DNA of 64,000 nt from Silvimonas amylolytica (GCF_014645555.1 NZ_BMLY01000008.1:103535-167534), one strand, 5' to 3'. Counted from the first letter of the stretch, positions 17,691-26,994 are shown. The notes: a model not told the origin generated them from the letters alone. Program-made: numbers and translations.

Positions 17691-18518
17691 ATGGATACGC
17701 AACTTAGCCTGAATGTCCATATGCCAGTGCATGTCTCTAACGGCGGGCTGTTTATTTCCCGTGGCGTAGGCACGCATCCGCGGCGGATCATCGACTCGTT
17801 TGAGCTGATTTATGTCAAACGCGGCATGCTCTCGATTGAAGAATCCGGCCGTCGTTTTGAGGTGGGAGAGGAGGAAACCCTCCTGCTGTGGCCTGATCGC
17901 GAGCACGGCGGCACGGCGCCCTTCCCACCCGACCTGCAATTTTTCTGGGTGCATTTAACGTTGCCTGCACCACTGATGTGCAGCGATGCCACACAATTGC
18001 AGGTGCCCCAGCACGCCTATGTCAGCAGGCCCGAACACATGACCGGTTTATTCCGGCGCTTGCTCAATGAACAAGCCTTGCTGGGTGAACGTGCGGTACC
18101 GATGAACCTGATGGCCATGCAGATGTTGTGGGAGGTCACTTCATCACGCGCAGTGGGCGGTGAACTCGATAGCCAGTCTGCCGTGCTGGCCGGACGTGCT
18201 GAGGCGCTGATCCGTACCAGTTTTCATATGCCGATTACGGCATCCAGCCTGGCGGCACAACTGGCGTGCAATCCGGACTACCTGGGACGCGTGTTCCGCA
18301 AGCATTACCAGTGCACGCTGACCGAAGCGATCCACACCCGGCGCGTGCGCCACGCCACCAATCTGCTGTCTGATGGCAAACACACTATCGACGAGATCGC
18401 CCTGCAGTGCGGATTTGATGACCCTGGCTATTTCCGCCGCGTATTCAAGCGCGCGACCGGTACATCGCCCCGGGCGTATCGCAGCCTGCATTTACGGCTG
18501 CATATCAATACAGACTGA
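17691..18518 (+). CDS. AraC-family regulator with N-terminal cupin (probable operon activator)
   Basis: 275 residues: an AraC-type sugar-sensing cupin (about 1-150; EESGRRFEVGEEETLLLWPDREHGG) and a C-terminal double helix-turn-helix (LAAQLACNPDYLGRVFRKHY and IDEIALQCGFDDPGYFRRVFKRATGTSPRAYR). Divergently transcribed from the GH127-linked transport operon, so it most likely activates that operon in response to arabinose or an arabino-oligosaccharide. The ribosome-binding site is weak, in line with a low-level regulator. Confidence 0.9.
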   Translation: MDTQLSLNVHMPVHVSNGGLFISRGVGTHPRRIIDSFELIYVKRGMLSIEESGRRFEVGEEETLLLWPDREHGGTAPFPPDLQFFWVHLTLPAPLMCSDATQLQVPQHAYVSRPEHMTGLFRRLLNEQALLGERAVPMNLMAMQMLWEVTSSRAVGGELDSQSAVLAGRAEALIRTSFHMPITASSLAAQLACNPDYLGRVFRKHYQCTLTEAIHTRRVRHATNLLSDGKHTIDEIALQCGFDDPGYFRRVFKRATGTSPRAYRSLHLRLHINTD

Positions 18519-18546
18519 TACATGACCGGACGCGGGCGGGCCAGGT

Positions 18547-19128
18547 TCAGGGGTTCTGCATTACCAGCTTCAGATTGCGGTAATACACGTGCCCTTCTTT
18601 CGCACCGTCGGCATTCCAGTGTTCCAGCAAGAGTCGAAACGGCTCCTGCTCAATGAAATCTGCCTCTAGCGGCATCCAGGTGGCAGTGGGCGGTACCACC
18701 TGGTCAAACTTGGCACCTTGATAGGCTTTGGTGCCCTCTACATTGAATGGCCCGAACAACAACTTCAGTTCTTTGCCACTCTCATCCACCAGAGCAATTG
18801 CACCGCCGCATCGGTCATCCGGGCACCCCTTCACCAGGTAATCCACGCTCAAGCGATAATGCCCCGGCCCGATGAGTTTGGCGGTAAAGAGATCACCGCC
18901 AAAGACCGGCTTTTTGAAGGTCAGCACCTTGCCTTCCCCGATCGGGTTATCCACCACCTTGCCGCCGTGTGAACCGCCTTTTTGCCCGGTCCAGCGTGCA
19001 TCCGGGGCGGTGCTGAAGCTGTCTTCAAACACCACGACTTCGTCACTCGCCACGCTATGCTGGCCCAGCACCAGGCCCAAAGCCAGCAAGGTCGCTGAAA
19101 ACCCGCTGCAAAACAGCCACTGCTTCAT
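18547..19128 (-). CDS. Exported protein of unknown function
   Basis: 193 residues from the ATG at 19128, preceded by GGGGGTG; a longer open frame to 19311 lacks support. A signal peptide ends near HSVASD. The mature part looks like one beta-sandwich (VVFEDSFSTAPDARWTGQKGG ... GHYRLSVDYLVKGC ... PFRLLLEHWNADG), similar in style to carbohydrate-binding jelly-roll modules, with a likely disulfide between the two cysteines of KGCPDDRCGG. It converges on the AraC gene. I do not recognise a named family; a periplasmic glycan-binding role is a guess from the fold style and the surrounding glycan genes. Confidence 0.6.
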   Translation of the reverse strand: MKQWLFCSGFSATLLALGLVLGQHSVASDEVVVFEDSFSTAPDARWTGQKGGSHGGKVVDNPIGEGKVLTFKKPVFGGDLFTAKLIGPGHYRLSVDYLVKGCPDDRCGGAIALVDESGKELKLLFGPFNVEGTKAYQGAKFDQVVPPTATWMPLEADFIEQEPFRLLLEHWNADGAKEGHVYYRNLKLVMQNP

Positions 19129-19208
19129 GATCACCCCCGCCTTTGCATGCCCGTCTTTGGTGTTGTAACGATGCGACGGGAAGTATGGCGCACCATGCCT
19201 GCGCTTGA

Positions 19209-19319
19209 CCTCATTCATCCAGATGACAAAGTTATGCCTTCGGTCAGTCCACCGTGTTTTCGGATACACGAATTTACACGGCCCGACCGGCGTCGGGCCT
19301 GCCTCATTCATTCAGATGA
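19209..19319. repeat. Direct repeat and nested dyads in divergent intergenic region
   Basis: The 18-mer CCTCATTCATCCAGATGA (19209-19226) recurs as CCTCATTCATTCAGATGA (19302-19319), one mismatch, 93 bp apart. The second copy is the core of a dyad CCTCAT...ATGAGG. A GGCCCGAC/GTCGGGCC hairpin (19280-19299) sits between them. The ~320-nt gap separates two divergent exported-protein genes, so these may be operators. Confidence 0.4.
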
Positions 19320-19448
19320 GGTCAGGCCCGGCGGGCGCTTCCTACAATCGCCGCTAGCGTGCATCACAACATGGAACCTGGCACAGACCGGTGTCCGGTG
19401 TGATCAAAGGCACGAAAACATAACAACCCAGAATCAGGAAGATGAGCC

Positions 19449-21911
19449 ATGAAATCCCAACGTACACGCCCCGCCTTGCGCCGGGCGCTCCCTCCGTTAC
19501 TGTCGTGTGTGATCGCCACCGCCCTGCTGGCCGGTTGCGGCGGCGGTGGTTCTGACAACCCGGCTACGGCCACGCAGGCCGCCGCCATGACCGGCACCGT
19601 CGCCACGGGCCAGGTCGTCGCTGGTGCAGCCATCACCGTCAAAGACAGCAACGGCAAGACGGTGACCACCACCGCAGACAGCAATGGCAACTACACGCTC
19701 TCGCAAGCCACACTGGCCGGGCTTGTGCCGCCGCTGGTGATCAAGGCCAGCAGCAATAGCGGTGATCTGTATTCGATTTCAACCGGTGGCGGTACCACCA
19801 ATGTCACACCGCTGACCAGCATGGTCGTTGCTGCGTTGTCGGGCCAGTTGCCTGCCGACTTTTTTGACCTGGTGGGCACTAGCCATCAGGCCTCGGCACT
19901 GATCAACGCAACGGCCATTGCCAACGCCAGAACCATGGTGCAAAACACACTCACTGCTGCGGGTGTTGATCCGACCAATATCGGTGATTTTTTCACGGCC
20001 CATATTGTCGCTGGCAATTCAGCGGACCAGGTCCTGGAAAACACCACGGCCACCCTGCCCAGCCTGAGCGCGTTCATTGCCCAACTGGCACAAACCACCA
20101 CCCAGAACAACGGCGGGACCCCGCCCTCTGGCGGCACGCCTCCGTCAGCGCATATCGACACCTCCACCTACGGCGGTTGCCTGACTGACCTGACGCTCAA
20201 TAGCCCGCTGCCTGCCAGTGTCACCACCAGTACGCTCTCTACGCTGCCGGATATCAACGCACGCTGGATCGCCACCAGCTACCAGCAATCCGATCTGGAT
20301 GGCGGTGGCAATACGACCTGGAGCGCTTCACGCGGTGCAGACACCGAAGGCACGAACAACGCCGCGCTGTGGGAAATGCAGCCACGGCAGACGGCCTCTT
20401 ACCTCGACAGCAATGGCTCGCTCGCTGCGGCGGTCACCCCGACCCGGCTGATTGTCCGTAGTAGCAATGGCAATCCGCTGGCATGGTTCCTGAATCTGGA
20501 CGACTACTACGCCCCAATCGGTGGCGCCTACCTGGGTTATCAAGAACATGGCAGCAGTGACAACCCGTCCGCAGCGGGCGCCGACAACAACTATCTGTCT
20601 GGCTTTTATTACGCAGCCGGCCAGACGGCAGAAGCACCGCTGGATGGGCTCACTGGCTCAGGGCAGTCGTATCAACGGACGCGATATCAGCTGAACGATG
20701 GCAACCAGACGCCGTGGCAAGAGAACTACACCGTCACCTACAGTGGCAAGAAAACGATCACCACGCCGCTGGGCTCGCTCAATGTGTGTAGCTACACCAC
20801 CAAGGGCACGCTCACCCGGCCGGACAACCAGGTGAACATCAGCTATCAAACCATCATGTATACGGCGCCGACGATCGGTGCGGTGCGTCGCGAATACAGC
20901 CAGAAGAACTCCAATGGCAGCGGCGGTACCACCTATGTCATGACCAATAACCGCGATCTGATCGGTGCTGTGGTCGGCAACACCAACTATGGGCAATCGC
21001 TGGTGCCCGATGACAGTACGCTGGAAAGCTGCCTGAAGAGCACCACGCTGCCGGCCGGCCTGGCCAGCAGCAGCGATACCACGCACGCCGCACAAAGCAT
21101 TTACCGTCTGGACAAGGACCTGGTCACTACCTACACCAGCGGCACAGCAACAGGTTGGGAGTGGCGTAACTCCAGTCTGGTCATCCAGGACACGCCGGTC
21201 AGCAACCAGTTTTACTATGCCTTCGTGGCGGGTCAGCCAACGCGCCTGAGCGGCGGCAGCGATGCGACCAACCGCTACCTCGTGAATGGCAGCTGGACGG
21301 GCACCGGTTCTGTGGCACCAACGACCCGCCCCACGGGTAGCAACAACGGTGTGATGTGGGCACTGAACGGGCATACCTGGCTCGATCCGTTCGGTGCGCC
21401 GGCGGGCTGGGAACAAGATGGTGATCCAAACAGCGCCAGCAACGCGCCAGTCGATGGCAGCTACTTCCAGCGCGTGTTCTATGACCCGCACAGCATGCCG
21501 CTGGTCTGGTTCAATGGCCTGCGCAAGGGTGAAACCATCACTTCGGCCATCAACCAGTATGAGCAAAACAGCTGGACCACCCCGGGGTCAGTCAACCAGA
21601 CCGTCTTCCAGGGGGCCTACACCTATAACGGTCGCAGTTCGATCACCACACCGCTGGGCACATTTGCGACCTGCAAGGTATCTGCCACCTTCACGCAGAC
21701 GCAGACCGGCAATAGCTATAACGTGACCGAAAATGATGTGGAACACCATGTGCCACAACTGGGCGCGGTGTACACGACCACAGATGAGATCGACCGGACC
21801 GATACAGCTAACCAGGGCGCGATCACCTGGGCGAACTCCAAAATCAAGGTGCTAACCGGCAAACTGGCAGGCGGCACGTTGTGGGGTAGCCTGGCCAACC
21901 CGGCACCGTAA
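19449..21911 (+). CDS. Large surface/periplasmic lipoprotein with internal duplication
   Basis: 820 residues, start supported by AGGAAGATGAG. The lipobox LLAGC (Cys about residue 29) is followed by a Gly/Ser linker, so it is a lipoprotein. Residues ~45-105 look like a carboxypeptidase-regulatory-like beta domain (TVKDSNGKTVTTTADSNGN). The rest has at least two related segments: GKKTITTPLGSLNVCSY near residue 437 and GRSSITTPLGTFATCKV near 732, each with a cysteine after the TTPLG turn and each followed by an LGAV segment. No catalytic motif is visible. It ends at a strong terminator and converges on a LuxR gene. Function not recognised; adhesion or polymer binding is possible. Confidence 0.7.
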   Translation: MKSQRTRPALRRALPPLLSCVIATALLAGCGGGGSDNPATATQAAAMTGTVATGQVVAGAAITVKDSNGKTVTTTADSNGNYTLSQATLAGLVPPLVIKASSNSGDLYSISTGGGTTNVTPLTSMVVAALSGQLPADFFDLVGTSHQASALINATAIANARTMVQNTLTAAGVDPTNIGDFFTAHIVAGNSADQVLENTTATLPSLSAFIAQLAQTTTQNNGGTPPSGGTPPSAHIDTSTYGGCLTDLTLNSPLPASVTTSTLSTLPDINARWIATSYQQSDLDGGGNTTWSASRGADTEGTNNAALWEMQPRQTASYLDSNGSLAAAVTPTRLIVRSSNGNPLAWFLNLDDYYAPIGGAYLGYQEHGSSDNPSAAGADNNYLSGFYYAAGQTAEAPLDGLTGSGQSYQRTRYQLNDGNQTPWQENYTVTYSGKKTITTPLGSLNVCSYTTKGTLTRPDNQVNISYQTIMYTAPTIGAVRREYSQKNSNGSGGTTYVMTNNRDLIGAVVGNTNYGQSLVPDDSTLESCLKSTTLPAGLASSSDTTHAAQSIYRLDKDLVTTYTSGTATGWEWRNSSLVIQDTPVSNQFYYAFVAGQPTRLSGGSDATNRYLVNGSWTGTGSVAPTTRPTGSNNGVMWALNGHTWLDPFGAPAGWEQDGDPNSASNAPVDGSYFQRVFYDPHSMPLVWFNGLRKGETITSAINQYEQNSWTTPGSVNQTVFQGAYTYNGRSSITTPLGTFATCKVSATFTQTQTGNSYNVTENDVEHHVPQLGAVYTTTDEIDRTDTANQGAITWANSKIKVLTGKLAGGTLWGSLANPAP

Positions 21912-21927
21912 GCCTGACCTGACCTGC

Positions 21928-21957
21928 AACGGGCCGCACATGCGGCCCGTTTTGTTT
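21928..21957 (+). terminator. Intrinsic terminator
   Basis: An 11-bp stem AACGGGCCGCA / TGCGGCCCGTT with a 2-nt spacer is followed by TTTGTTTTG. It closes the lipoprotein gene and may work in both directions for the convergent LuxR gene. Confidence 0.85.
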
Positions 21958-21971
21958 TGTCTGCTGAGTGG

Positions 21972-23138
21972 TCAGGACAGTAATGCCGTATTGGACCCAT
22001 CCATTGTCACGAACCCGATGATGAGACCCAGCATGCGGACCAGTTCTGCCTGGCGGCTGGTTCCCGTTTTGGCAAACAGATGCGCCAGATGCGTGCGCAC
22101 TGTCGTGCGACTCACGCCTTGCGAAGTGGCGAACTCTTCCACTGTGGTGTTCTCCAGCAAGGCCTGAGCCAAACGCACTTCGGCGGGTGTCAGCCCGAAC
22201 ATCTGTGCCAGCAGATGAGGTTGCGTCATTGCCCGGATGGCTGTGTCCTGGATGATCACGAGCGCACAAGGTCCCTGGCCGGCCACGCCGCATGCTTCGC
22301 CCGTGGGTCGCGTCATGGGCAGGATAGAGACCAACAACGGCCATGGTAGATCTCGCCGGTTCACGCGCAATGCCTGACCTGTTCTGGGTGTGGCCCACAG
22401 GCTTTGTCGCAATGCCAGCTGCAACAAACGGTCTACGTTCGTGTTGCTGGCAAATAATTTATTCTGGCGAATACCCAATCCGTCACTGCTGGCCAGACTG
22501 CATCTTGCAGAGGCGTTCATCCAGCACACCTGCCCTTGCTGATCCAGCCAGACTACCCCAAACGGCAATACCGACAAGGTTTGTTCTGAAGCCTTCTGCT
22601 GGGCTTCCAGCTCACGCAGACGCGCCCGCAGGTGAGCGGCACGCACCATGTGTGATGAAATACAGGACAGCAGCTGCAAACTGCTGGCCGTGTAATCTGG
22701 TGCGTCTCTGGCCTTGACCAACACGACGCACTCCACAATGCGCTCGGTCCGGCGCAAGACGGTTGCAGTGGTACGGCAAAAGCCATAGTGAATCAAATAA
22801 TCGTTGTAGAACTCATTCTGGCGCACAAAGCGCAAATCATAGCGATCCTGATCGCACCGCCATTGCGCGAGCGCGGCATTGATATACCACTCAATCCGCG
22901 GGTCTATGGTGCCGAAGTAGTCACGATATTCCTGATCAGCCTTGATCAGGGCCGGCACCGTAATACATGACTCGGTCAACTGCCGGGTGGCCAGATCAAC
23001 GGCCACATAGTGCCCGACACCAGCGCCACTCAACTGCGCGATGGCCGACATCGCCAGATTAAGCCGGTCAAAATCTTCGGGCCAGGCATACAGATGTTCT
23101 ATCGCCTTGCGGTAATAACATTGCTGCAATGGTGTCAT
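21972..23138 (-). CDS. LuxR-type helix-turn-helix regulator
   Basis: 388 residues from the ATG at 23138, which has GGGGTGGTG in front; a longer frame to 23210 is less likely. The last ~65 residues are a LuxR/GerE DNA-binding domain (LTPAEVRLAQALLENTTVEEFATSQGVSRTTVRTHLAHLFAKTGTSRQAELVR). The first ~300 residues are a sensory region with a PAS-like segment (SVLPFGVVWLDQQGQVCWMNASA), similar to many orphan proteobacterial LuxR proteins; no receiver or autoinducer-binding domain is evident. It converges on the lipoprotein gene and is divergent from the PAP2 lipoprotein, which it might control. Signal unknown. Confidence 0.85.
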   Translation of the reverse strand: MTPLQQCYYRKAIEHLYAWPEDFDRLNLAMSAIAQLSGAGVGHYVAVDLATRQLTESCITVPALIKADQEYRDYFGTIDPRIEWYINAALAQWRCDQDRYDLRFVRQNEFYNDYLIHYGFCRTTATVLRRTERIVECVVLVKARDAPDYTASSLQLLSCISSHMVRAAHLRARLRELEAQQKASEQTLSVLPFGVVWLDQQGQVCWMNASARCSLASSDGLGIRQNKLFASNTNVDRLLQLALRQSLWATPRTGQALRVNRRDLPWPLLVSILPMTRPTGEACGVAGQGPCALVIIQDTAIRAMTQPHLLAQMFGLTPAEVRLAQALLENTTVEEFATSQGVSRTTVRTHLAHLFAKTGTSRQAELVRMLGLIIGFVTMDGSNTALLS

Positions 23139-23508
23139 TTCACCACCCCGGGATATTTGCCCTGCGCAAGTATAGCAAGCTGTCATTGCTTGCAAGCAAA
23201 GCTGTTTCACCCAGCCGCCAAACGTAGGCCATTGCCTACAATTGCCCGTTTTCTACCTGAATGACACTCTGGTTACAGTCATGCTGCAGTGCATTTCTGA
23301 CGGCTTTGCGCTTCTTTTCCAGAATTTATTTCAAACCGGTTTGTATCAAGTCTGCATGCGGGTTTGCACAATATGACGCGCCGCCACAATTTTGCAATTT
23401 GATCTTCAATTTTCCGTCACTGATGTATCACATGAACTTTCTAATATATCAGACGTTTTTTCTTGCCCTGCCACTGCAGGGTTTCTCTCTTCGACGCCTG
23501 GTACCCAA

Positions 23509-25485
23509 ATGCATAACAACCGATACGCACCGCCCGCCGCCCTTCTGCCCATCGCCCTTGCTGTTACCCTGGCCCTGGCGGCCTGCGGTGGTAGTAGTGA
23601 TGACTCAACCGCCACCTCCAGCCCTGATAATTTCTCTGTGCCGGCAGCCCCCAAGGGCTTGGGTACCGCTGATACCGCGCCGGTCCAGGACGAAGCCAGC
23701 ATCCTGCCATTTGTGGACTACGCCTACACCAACCAGCGCGGCGATGCCCGCTACGCGACAGATGCCACCAATGCTGGCGTGCGTGTACTGGATGGCTACC
23801 TGGCGCTGTGGACGCCCAGCACACTGATCGTCGATGCCGGCGTGACCGCCGCCGCAAACGGCAGCTACCCTGCTGTGGTGGCATCAAGCTGGACAGGTAT
23901 TCCGGGGGACTCCACCGACGGCACCATCGTCAACGCGTCCATCCTCAGTACCAATATCAATTACGTCATCAACGCCACCACCAGCCGCACAGCCGATCAA
24001 GCAACTGCCGCGTACCTGGATGACCGCCGCCAGAAAGGCTACAGCGTCACGGATGGCATGGGCCCACTGACGGGCGCCTGGCGTACCGCCGCCCAGCAAA
24101 CCACAACCATCACCAGCGTGGCTTCTGATGCGACCACCGTGCTGTACAACGACAACGGTAACAACATCGGTGTAGGTACGTCTTCGGGCAACACGAGCTT
24201 TGGCGCTGCGGTGGATCTGATCAGCAGCATGGGCAACAATGCTTCGACCGAACCCGCCAAGCGCTTTTACAAATACGCCCGCCCGTGGCGCTGGAGCAGC
24301 AGCGTGATCGTCGTCCCGGCGCTGGTGCCTGCGGAAAGCGGTACACCGAACGTTGACGGTGGCTTCCCCAGCGGTCACGCCGCCGAAGCGGGTCGCGATG
24401 GTCTGGCCATGGCCTATCTGGTGCCAGAACGCTTCCAGGAAATGGCAACCCGTGCGCTGGAACTGGGCGAGAACCGCATCATTGCCGGCATGCATTCCCC
24501 GCTGGATGTCATGGGCGGTCGTATCCAGTCTGAAGCCCTGGTCGCCGCCAACCTGGTCGCCAACACCGCCGCCACCCGCCAGGCCGCTGTCACGCAAGCG
24601 CATACCGCGCTGATGGCTGCGACCAACACCACCACGCTGGCTGCGTTCAACCAGTACGCGCACTCTGGCACCACCAGTACGGATCGCTTCGCTGATCACG
24701 CCACCAACAAGGCCAATTACCTGCGCCGCCTGACCTATGGTTTCCCGCAGATCGCCGATACCGGCAAGACCGCACAAGTGCCCAAGGATGCCGAAATCCT
24801 GCTGGAAACCCGCCTGCCCTACCTCAGCGCTGACCAGCGTCGCATCGTGCTCAAGACGACCGCAGTGGCCTCTGGCTACCCGGTCATGGATGACAAAGAA
24901 GGCTGGGGCCGCCTGAACCTGTTTGCCGCTGCCGATGGCTATGGTGCATTCAACGGTGACGTCAGCGTGGCCATGGATGCCACACAAGGTGGATTCAACG
25001 CGCTGGATTACTGGCAGAACGATATTGCCGGCAAGGGCAAGTTCAGCCTCTCTGGCACCGGCACACTCGTCTTCAACGGCAACAACAGCTATACCGGCGG
25101 TACAGAGATTGATGGCGGTACGCTGCAAGCAGACTCGGTGACCGGCTTTGGCAATGGCGATGTCTATGTGGCTGGCGGCACGGCCGTGTTCAACGCCACC
25201 AGCCCGGTGACCACCGTGAACTACACCCAACTGGCTGCCGGTAGCACACAAGCCAATCTGGGCAACAATGGTCAGGGCCAATTGAAGGCCAGCGGGACGG
25301 TAACCCTGGTCGGTGGCACGCTGAATGTGAAATTCGCCAGCGGCTTTGCCCCGGCGGTGGGCAGCACGCTGACCGTCATCACCGCCGGTAAACTGCAAGG
25401 CAAGTTCACCACCGTGAACGTAGCTGGTTTCAAAGCCACACCGGTGTACACCAGCACCGGCATGCAGATCCAGATCACGGGCTGA
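23509..25485 (+). CDS. Lipoprotein: class A acid phosphatase (PAP2) fused to autotransporter-type beta repeat
   Basis: 658 residues from the ATG at 23509, which begins a signal peptide with lipobox LAAC (Cys 26); a longer frame to 23392 lacks one. The bacterial class A phosphatase signature is complete: K-x6-RP (Lys 251 to Arg 258-Pro 259), PSGH (287-290) and R-x5-H-x3-D (Arg 323, His 329, Asp 333), with Asn replacing the usual Ser before Arg 323. After the enzyme domain a short segment with LVFNGNNSYTGGTEIDGGTL (about residue 520 on) matches the autotransporter-associated beta-strand repeat, but no beta-barrel translocator follows. It would remove phosphate from organic esters in the periplasm or on the surface. 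The fusion of phosphatase and passenger-type repeat is unusual. Confidence 0.85.
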   Translation: MHNNRYAPPAALLPIALAVTLALAACGGSSDDSTATSSPDNFSVPAAPKGLGTADTAPVQDEASILPFVDYAYTNQRGDARYATDATNAGVRVLDGYLALWTPSTLIVDAGVTAAANGSYPAVVASSWTGIPGDSTDGTIVNASILSTNINYVINATTSRTADQATAAYLDDRRQKGYSVTDGMGPLTGAWRTAAQQTTTITSVASDATTVLYNDNGNNIGVGTSSGNTSFGAAVDLISSMGNNASTEPAKRFYKYARPWRWSSSVIVVPALVPAESGTPNVDGGFPSGHAAEAGRDGLAMAYLVPERFQEMATRALELGENRIIAGMHSPLDVMGGRIQSEALVAANLVANTAATRQAAVTQAHTALMAATNTTTLAAFNQYAHSGTTSTDRFADHATNKANYLRRLTYGFPQIADTGKTAQVPKDAEILLETRLPYLSADQRRIVLKTTAVASGYPVMDDKEGWGRLNLFAAADGYGAFNGDVSVAMDATQGGFNALDYWQNDIAGKGKFSLSGTGTLVFNGNNSYTGGTEIDGGTLQADSVTGFGNGDVYVAGGTAVFNATSPVTTVNYTQLAAGSTQANLGNNGQGQLKASGTVTLVGGTLNVKFASGFAPAVGSTLTVITAGKLQGKFTTVNVAGFKATPVYTSTGMQIQITG

Positions 25486-25506
25486 TCACCGGTACGCTCC
25501 GAAAAC

Positions 25507-25534
25507 AAAAAGCGCGACTTCGGTCGCGCTTTTT
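25507..25534. terminator. Bidirectional intrinsic terminator
   Basis: A 12-bp stem AAAAAGCGCGAC / GTCGCGCTTTTT with a TTCG tetraloop lies between the convergent PAP2 and GH1 genes, with T tracts on both strands. Confidence 0.9.
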
Positions 25535-25557
25535 GTTTACGTATTTTGCTCAATCCA

Positions 25558-26994
25558 TCACAGCTTCTGGCCATTGCTGGCGATCACTGTCTGATACCAG
25601 AAAAAACTGTCCTTGCGGATGCGCCGCAGGTCTTTGGCGTCAGTTTCATCGCGGTTGATGTACACAAAGCCGTAGCGCTTCTGGTAGCCATTGAGCCAGC
25701 TGAGGATATCGGTGAACGACCACGGACAATACCCAAGCAGTTGTACGCCATCACTCATGGCTTCCTGGCAGGCTTGCAGATGCGCGCGCAGGTAGTCGAT
25801 ACGGTAATCGTCATGTACCTTGTCGCCGGCTTCCAGTTTGTCGAACTCCCCGAGACCATTTTCAGTCACCATCAGTGGCAAGTCATAGCGTGAAGCCAAT
25901 CTGCGCAGGGCAATGCGCAGCCCGGTGGGGTCGATCGCCCAGTCCCAGTTGCTGGTGGGCAGATGCGGGTTCGGTGTCGTGCGGTACAAACCCGGCACGC
26001 CGCTGGATGGCGTGGTCCCCTTCTGGCCCGTGGTGTTGATGCGTTGCATCGTCGCGCCGTCACGCGGGTTATCGGTAAACGTGGTGGTGTAGTAGTAATT
26101 CACGCCGACAAAGTCTGGCAAACCCGCTTGCAAAATGGCGACGTCACCCGGCTGGATATCCGGCGCTTCACCGGTTTTTTGCAGCCAGGCCAGCGCGGCT
26201 TGCGGGTAGCGGCCAAAGCAATAGGTATCCAGCCACCACCAGTTGGTGAATTCCTCGGCGTTTTCAAAGGCCAGCATATCGGCCGGTGCTGAAGAGGCCG
26301 GGTACGCGGGTGAATACGCAAAACTGGGCCCGATCAAGCCATTGGGCACATGTTTGCGGAACGCAGCAATCACGGTCGCATTGGCCAGGAATGCGTGGTG
26401 ATTGGCGGTAAAAAAGCGTTTGCGATCCTGCACGGCAGGCGGGTGCGTACCCAGTTGATAGGCATTGGTGGTGTTGTAGTTCTGCTCATTGAGCGAAACC
26501 CAGTATTTCACCTTGCCGGCAAACCGCTGGAACAGCGCCACACAGTAGTGCTCAAAATCCGCAATGATGCGGCGGTCTTCCCAGCCGCCGTACTCCTCTT
26601 GCAGTGCTTGCGGTAAATCCCAGTGATAGAGCGTGAGCACGGGCTCGATACCGGCTGCGATGAGGGCATCAATCAGGCGTTCGTAAAAGGCCATGCCCGC
26701 CTCGTTCGCTTCACCGCGCCCAGTCGGGAAAATGCGCGGCCAGCTGACCGAGAACCGGTACGCCGTCAGGCCCATTTCCTTCATCAGCGCCACGTCTTCT
26801 TCCATGCGGTGATAGTGATCTACCGCCACGTCCCCATTACTGCCCTGGAAGGTTTTACCGGGCAGGTGTGTGAAGACATCCCACACGGATGGCCCTTTGC
26901 CGTCTGCGTCGTGAGCGCCTTCGACCTGGTAGGCGGCAGAGGCTGCGCCCCAAAGAAAGCCCTGCGGGAAGGGTGTGAGTCTGGCGTGATGCAT
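25558..26994 (-). CDS. GH1 family beta-glycosidase
   Basis: 478 residues from the ATG at 26994, preceded by GGAGGTCATC. The (beta/alpha)8 GH1 barrel is complete: FLWGAASAAYQVEG near residue 13, TLYHWDLPQAL near 121, acid/base Glu 170 in LNEQN, and nucleophile Glu 378 in VTENG. No signal peptide, so cytoplasmic. The sequence after the acid/base Glu is QN rather than the Pro of most beta-glucosidases, and the end carries GYQKRYGFVYI, where phospho-beta-glycosidases place phosphate-binding Lys and Tyr. No PTS gene is in the window, so either a beta-glucosidase/galactosidase or a 6-phospho-beta-glucosidase is possible. Divergent from a LysR gene. Confidence 0.88.
   Translation of the reverse strand: MHHARLTPFPQGFLWGAASAAYQVEGAHDADGKGPSVWDVFTHLPGKTFQGSNGDVAVDHYHRMEEDVALMKEMGLTAYRFSVSWPRIFPTGRGEANEAGMAFYERLIDALIAAGIEPVLTLYHWDLPQALQEEYGGWEDRRIIADFEHYCVALFQRFAGKVKYWVSLNEQNYNTTNAYQLGTHPPAVQDRKRFFTANHHAFLANATVIAAFRKHVPNGLIGPSFAYSPAYPASSAPADMLAFENAEEFTNWWWLDTYCFGRYPQAALAWLQKTGEAPDIQPGDVAILQAGLPDFVGVNYYYTTTFTDNPRDGATMQRINTTGQKGTTPSSGVPGLYRTTPNPHLPTSNWDWAIDPTGLRIALRRLASRYDLPLMVTENGLGEFDKLEAGDKVHDDYRIDYLRAHLQACQEAMSDGVQLLGYCPWSFTDILSWLNGYQKRYGFVYINRDETDAKDLRRIRKDSFFWYQTVIASNGQKL

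Noticed and set aside
23884..25398. A 504-residue open frame antisense to the PAP2 lipoprotein gene
   Set aside because: It mirrors the codon bias of the opposite strand and lacks any recognisable domain, while the sense frame has a lipobox and a complete phosphatase signature.
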